From Alphaproteobacteria bacterium (GTDB lineage: Bacteria; Pseudomonadota; Alphaproteobacteria; UBA828): a DNA stretch of 14,136 nucleotides. This document shows, one piece after another, positions 13,348-14,136 of this stretch. How positions within the stretch are numbered: position 1 is the stretch's first letter; every line of letters begins with the position of its first letter. Made by a program: the position numbers and the translations under genes. The notes under the pieces are model-generated. The model was not told where the DNA came from, ran no database searches, and saw nothing but the letters and a program-made list of their open reading frames with translations. The stretch is taken from positions 1-14,136 of the forward strand of contig JAUVWK010000029.1 in the NCBI GenBank assembly GCA_030604165.1. The letters are read 5' to 3'.

Positions 13348-14136
13348 CTATTGCGCACTTCCGGGCCGCTTTCCAGGCACATTTCGGTCGCCGGCCCGCT
13401 GTAAGGCGGCGGATAACCGGGCCGCGTCGAGCCGTACGACCAGCGCATCGGTGAGCCTGCCGTCGGCAACCTCGCCGGTGGCCAGTTGATAGGCTTGCGC
13501 GGCGGCGCGGGTCATGGGCCCGGCGACGCCGTCCACCACGCCGTCATAGAAGCCGAGGCTGGCGAGCAGGCGCTGAATGGTGACCGTCCGATCGCCGAAG
13601 GCGGCGGTGGTGCGCGGCAGCGGCACTTGGCGCTCTTCCTCGACCGCTTGCGTCGTCTCGCTCTGCGGCAGTAGCGGCGTGGCGGCGCGGCGCGCCGCGG
13701 CGAGCTGCGCGACGTCGAGATGCGCGGTGAGCCGGTCGCGATTATCGGCGGCGCGCCGGTTGATGTCGCCCTCGCCCACGGCGGCGATCAGGAACCATTT
13801 CATAGCCTCGACCGGGTTCTTGTCTACGCCGAGGCCGTTGACGTAAAGCAGACCGAGATGGTTTTGCGCTTGGGCGTCGCCCTGCTCGGCGGCGGCGCGA
13901 TACCAGTGGGCCGCCTGTTCGTAATCGCGCGGCATGCCGTAGCCGAAACGGTGCATGATCGCGAGGTTGGTCTGCGCCACCGCGAGGCCCTGGTCCGCGG
14001 CGCGGCGATACCACTGTGCGGCGGCGGCGTAGTCCTGCGGCAGGCCGACGCCTTTCTCGCGCAAGTAGCCCAGATTGTTCTGGGCCTGCGCGCTACCGCC
14101 CTCGGCGGCCTTCGCGTACCAATGCAAGGCGCGCTC
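13348..14136 (-). CDS. Sel1-repeat protein with C-terminal peptidoglycan-binding domain (N-terminus cut by window edge)
   Basis: 262 residues are visible and the frame stays open to the right edge, so the true start is outside. Three Sel1-like repeats of about 36 residues run from residue 3: ALHWYAKAAEGG...., AAQWYRRAADQG...., AAHWYRAAAEQG...., followed by a degenerate fourth (AMKWFLIAA). A linker leads to a peptidoglycan-binding type 1 domain (TIQRLLASLGFYDGVVDG then AGPMTRAAAQAYQ, about residues 185-220). Sel1 repeats form alpha-solenoid protein-binding surfaces; the C-terminal domain suggests a periplasmic or cell-wall location, but the signal peptide cannot be checked here. Related proteins act in envelope assembly or signalling. 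The partner is unknown. It lies 67 bp upstream of the aminotransferase on the same strand. Confidence 0.9.
   Translation of the reverse strand, partial: ERALHWYAKAAEGGSAQAQNNLGYLREKGVGLPQDYAAAAQWYRRAADQGLAVAQTNLAIMHRFGYGMPRDYEQAAHWYRAAAEQGDAQAQNHLGLLYVNGLGVDKNPVEAMKWFLIAAVGEGDINRRAADNRDRLTAHLDVAQLAAARRAATPLLPQSETTQAVEEERQVPLPRTTAAFGDRTVTIQRLLASLGFYDGVVDGVAGPMTRAAAQAYQLATGEVADGRLTDALVVRLDAARLSAALQRAGDRNVPGKRPGSAQ

Overview
The window is high-GC DNA that most likely comes from an alphaproteobacterium. The signs are a usg-family protein, a CIRCE-controlled groES-groEL operon, and a single-domain class III cyclase fused to a TolB-like region. This assignment is an inference from gene content and style; there is no rRNA in the window.

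Left part (1-5950, all minus strand). Read in transcription order, the genes are two tandem pxpA (LamB/YcsF) paralogs, a biotin carboxylase, pxpB, pxpC, a 71-residue biotinyl/lipoyl carrier protein, and then a class III adenylate/guanylate cyclase cut by the left edge. The first six genes are closely spaced (15-49 bp gaps), each with a visible Shine-Dalgarno, and a good sigma-70-like promoter sits before the first pxpA. The set looks like a split, biotin-dependent relative of urea carboxylase (BC, two AHS-type carboxyltransferase subunits, BCCP) joined to the 5-oxoprolinase hydrolase subunit PxpA. It would act on 5-oxoproline or another cyclic or amide substrate. This is the most interesting system here.

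Middle part (6063-9293). A HAD-family phosphatase (minus) is divergent from an FAD-linked D-2-hydroxyacid dehydrogenase of the D-2-hydroxyglutarate/glycolate oxidase type (plus, probable TTG start). The dehydrogenase converges with a PiuC/YbiX-type Fe(II)/2-oxoglutarate hydroxylase (minus), which is followed by the small usg gene (minus).

Right part (9294-14136). The groESL operon (plus) has an upstream CIRCE operator whose spacer is 10 rather than the usual 9 nt, a hairpin between groES and groEL, and a strong rho-independent terminator. The 238-bp convergent region beyond groEL holds imperfect palindromes. It is followed by a class III omega-aminotransferase (minus) and the C-terminal part of a Sel1-repeat protein with a peptidoglycan-binding domain (minus), cut by the right edge.

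No tRNA, rRNA, CRISPR array, insertion sequence or integrase was found. Every intergenic gap is shorter than 300 bp; the longest are 9294-9585 and 11621-11858, and both are described.
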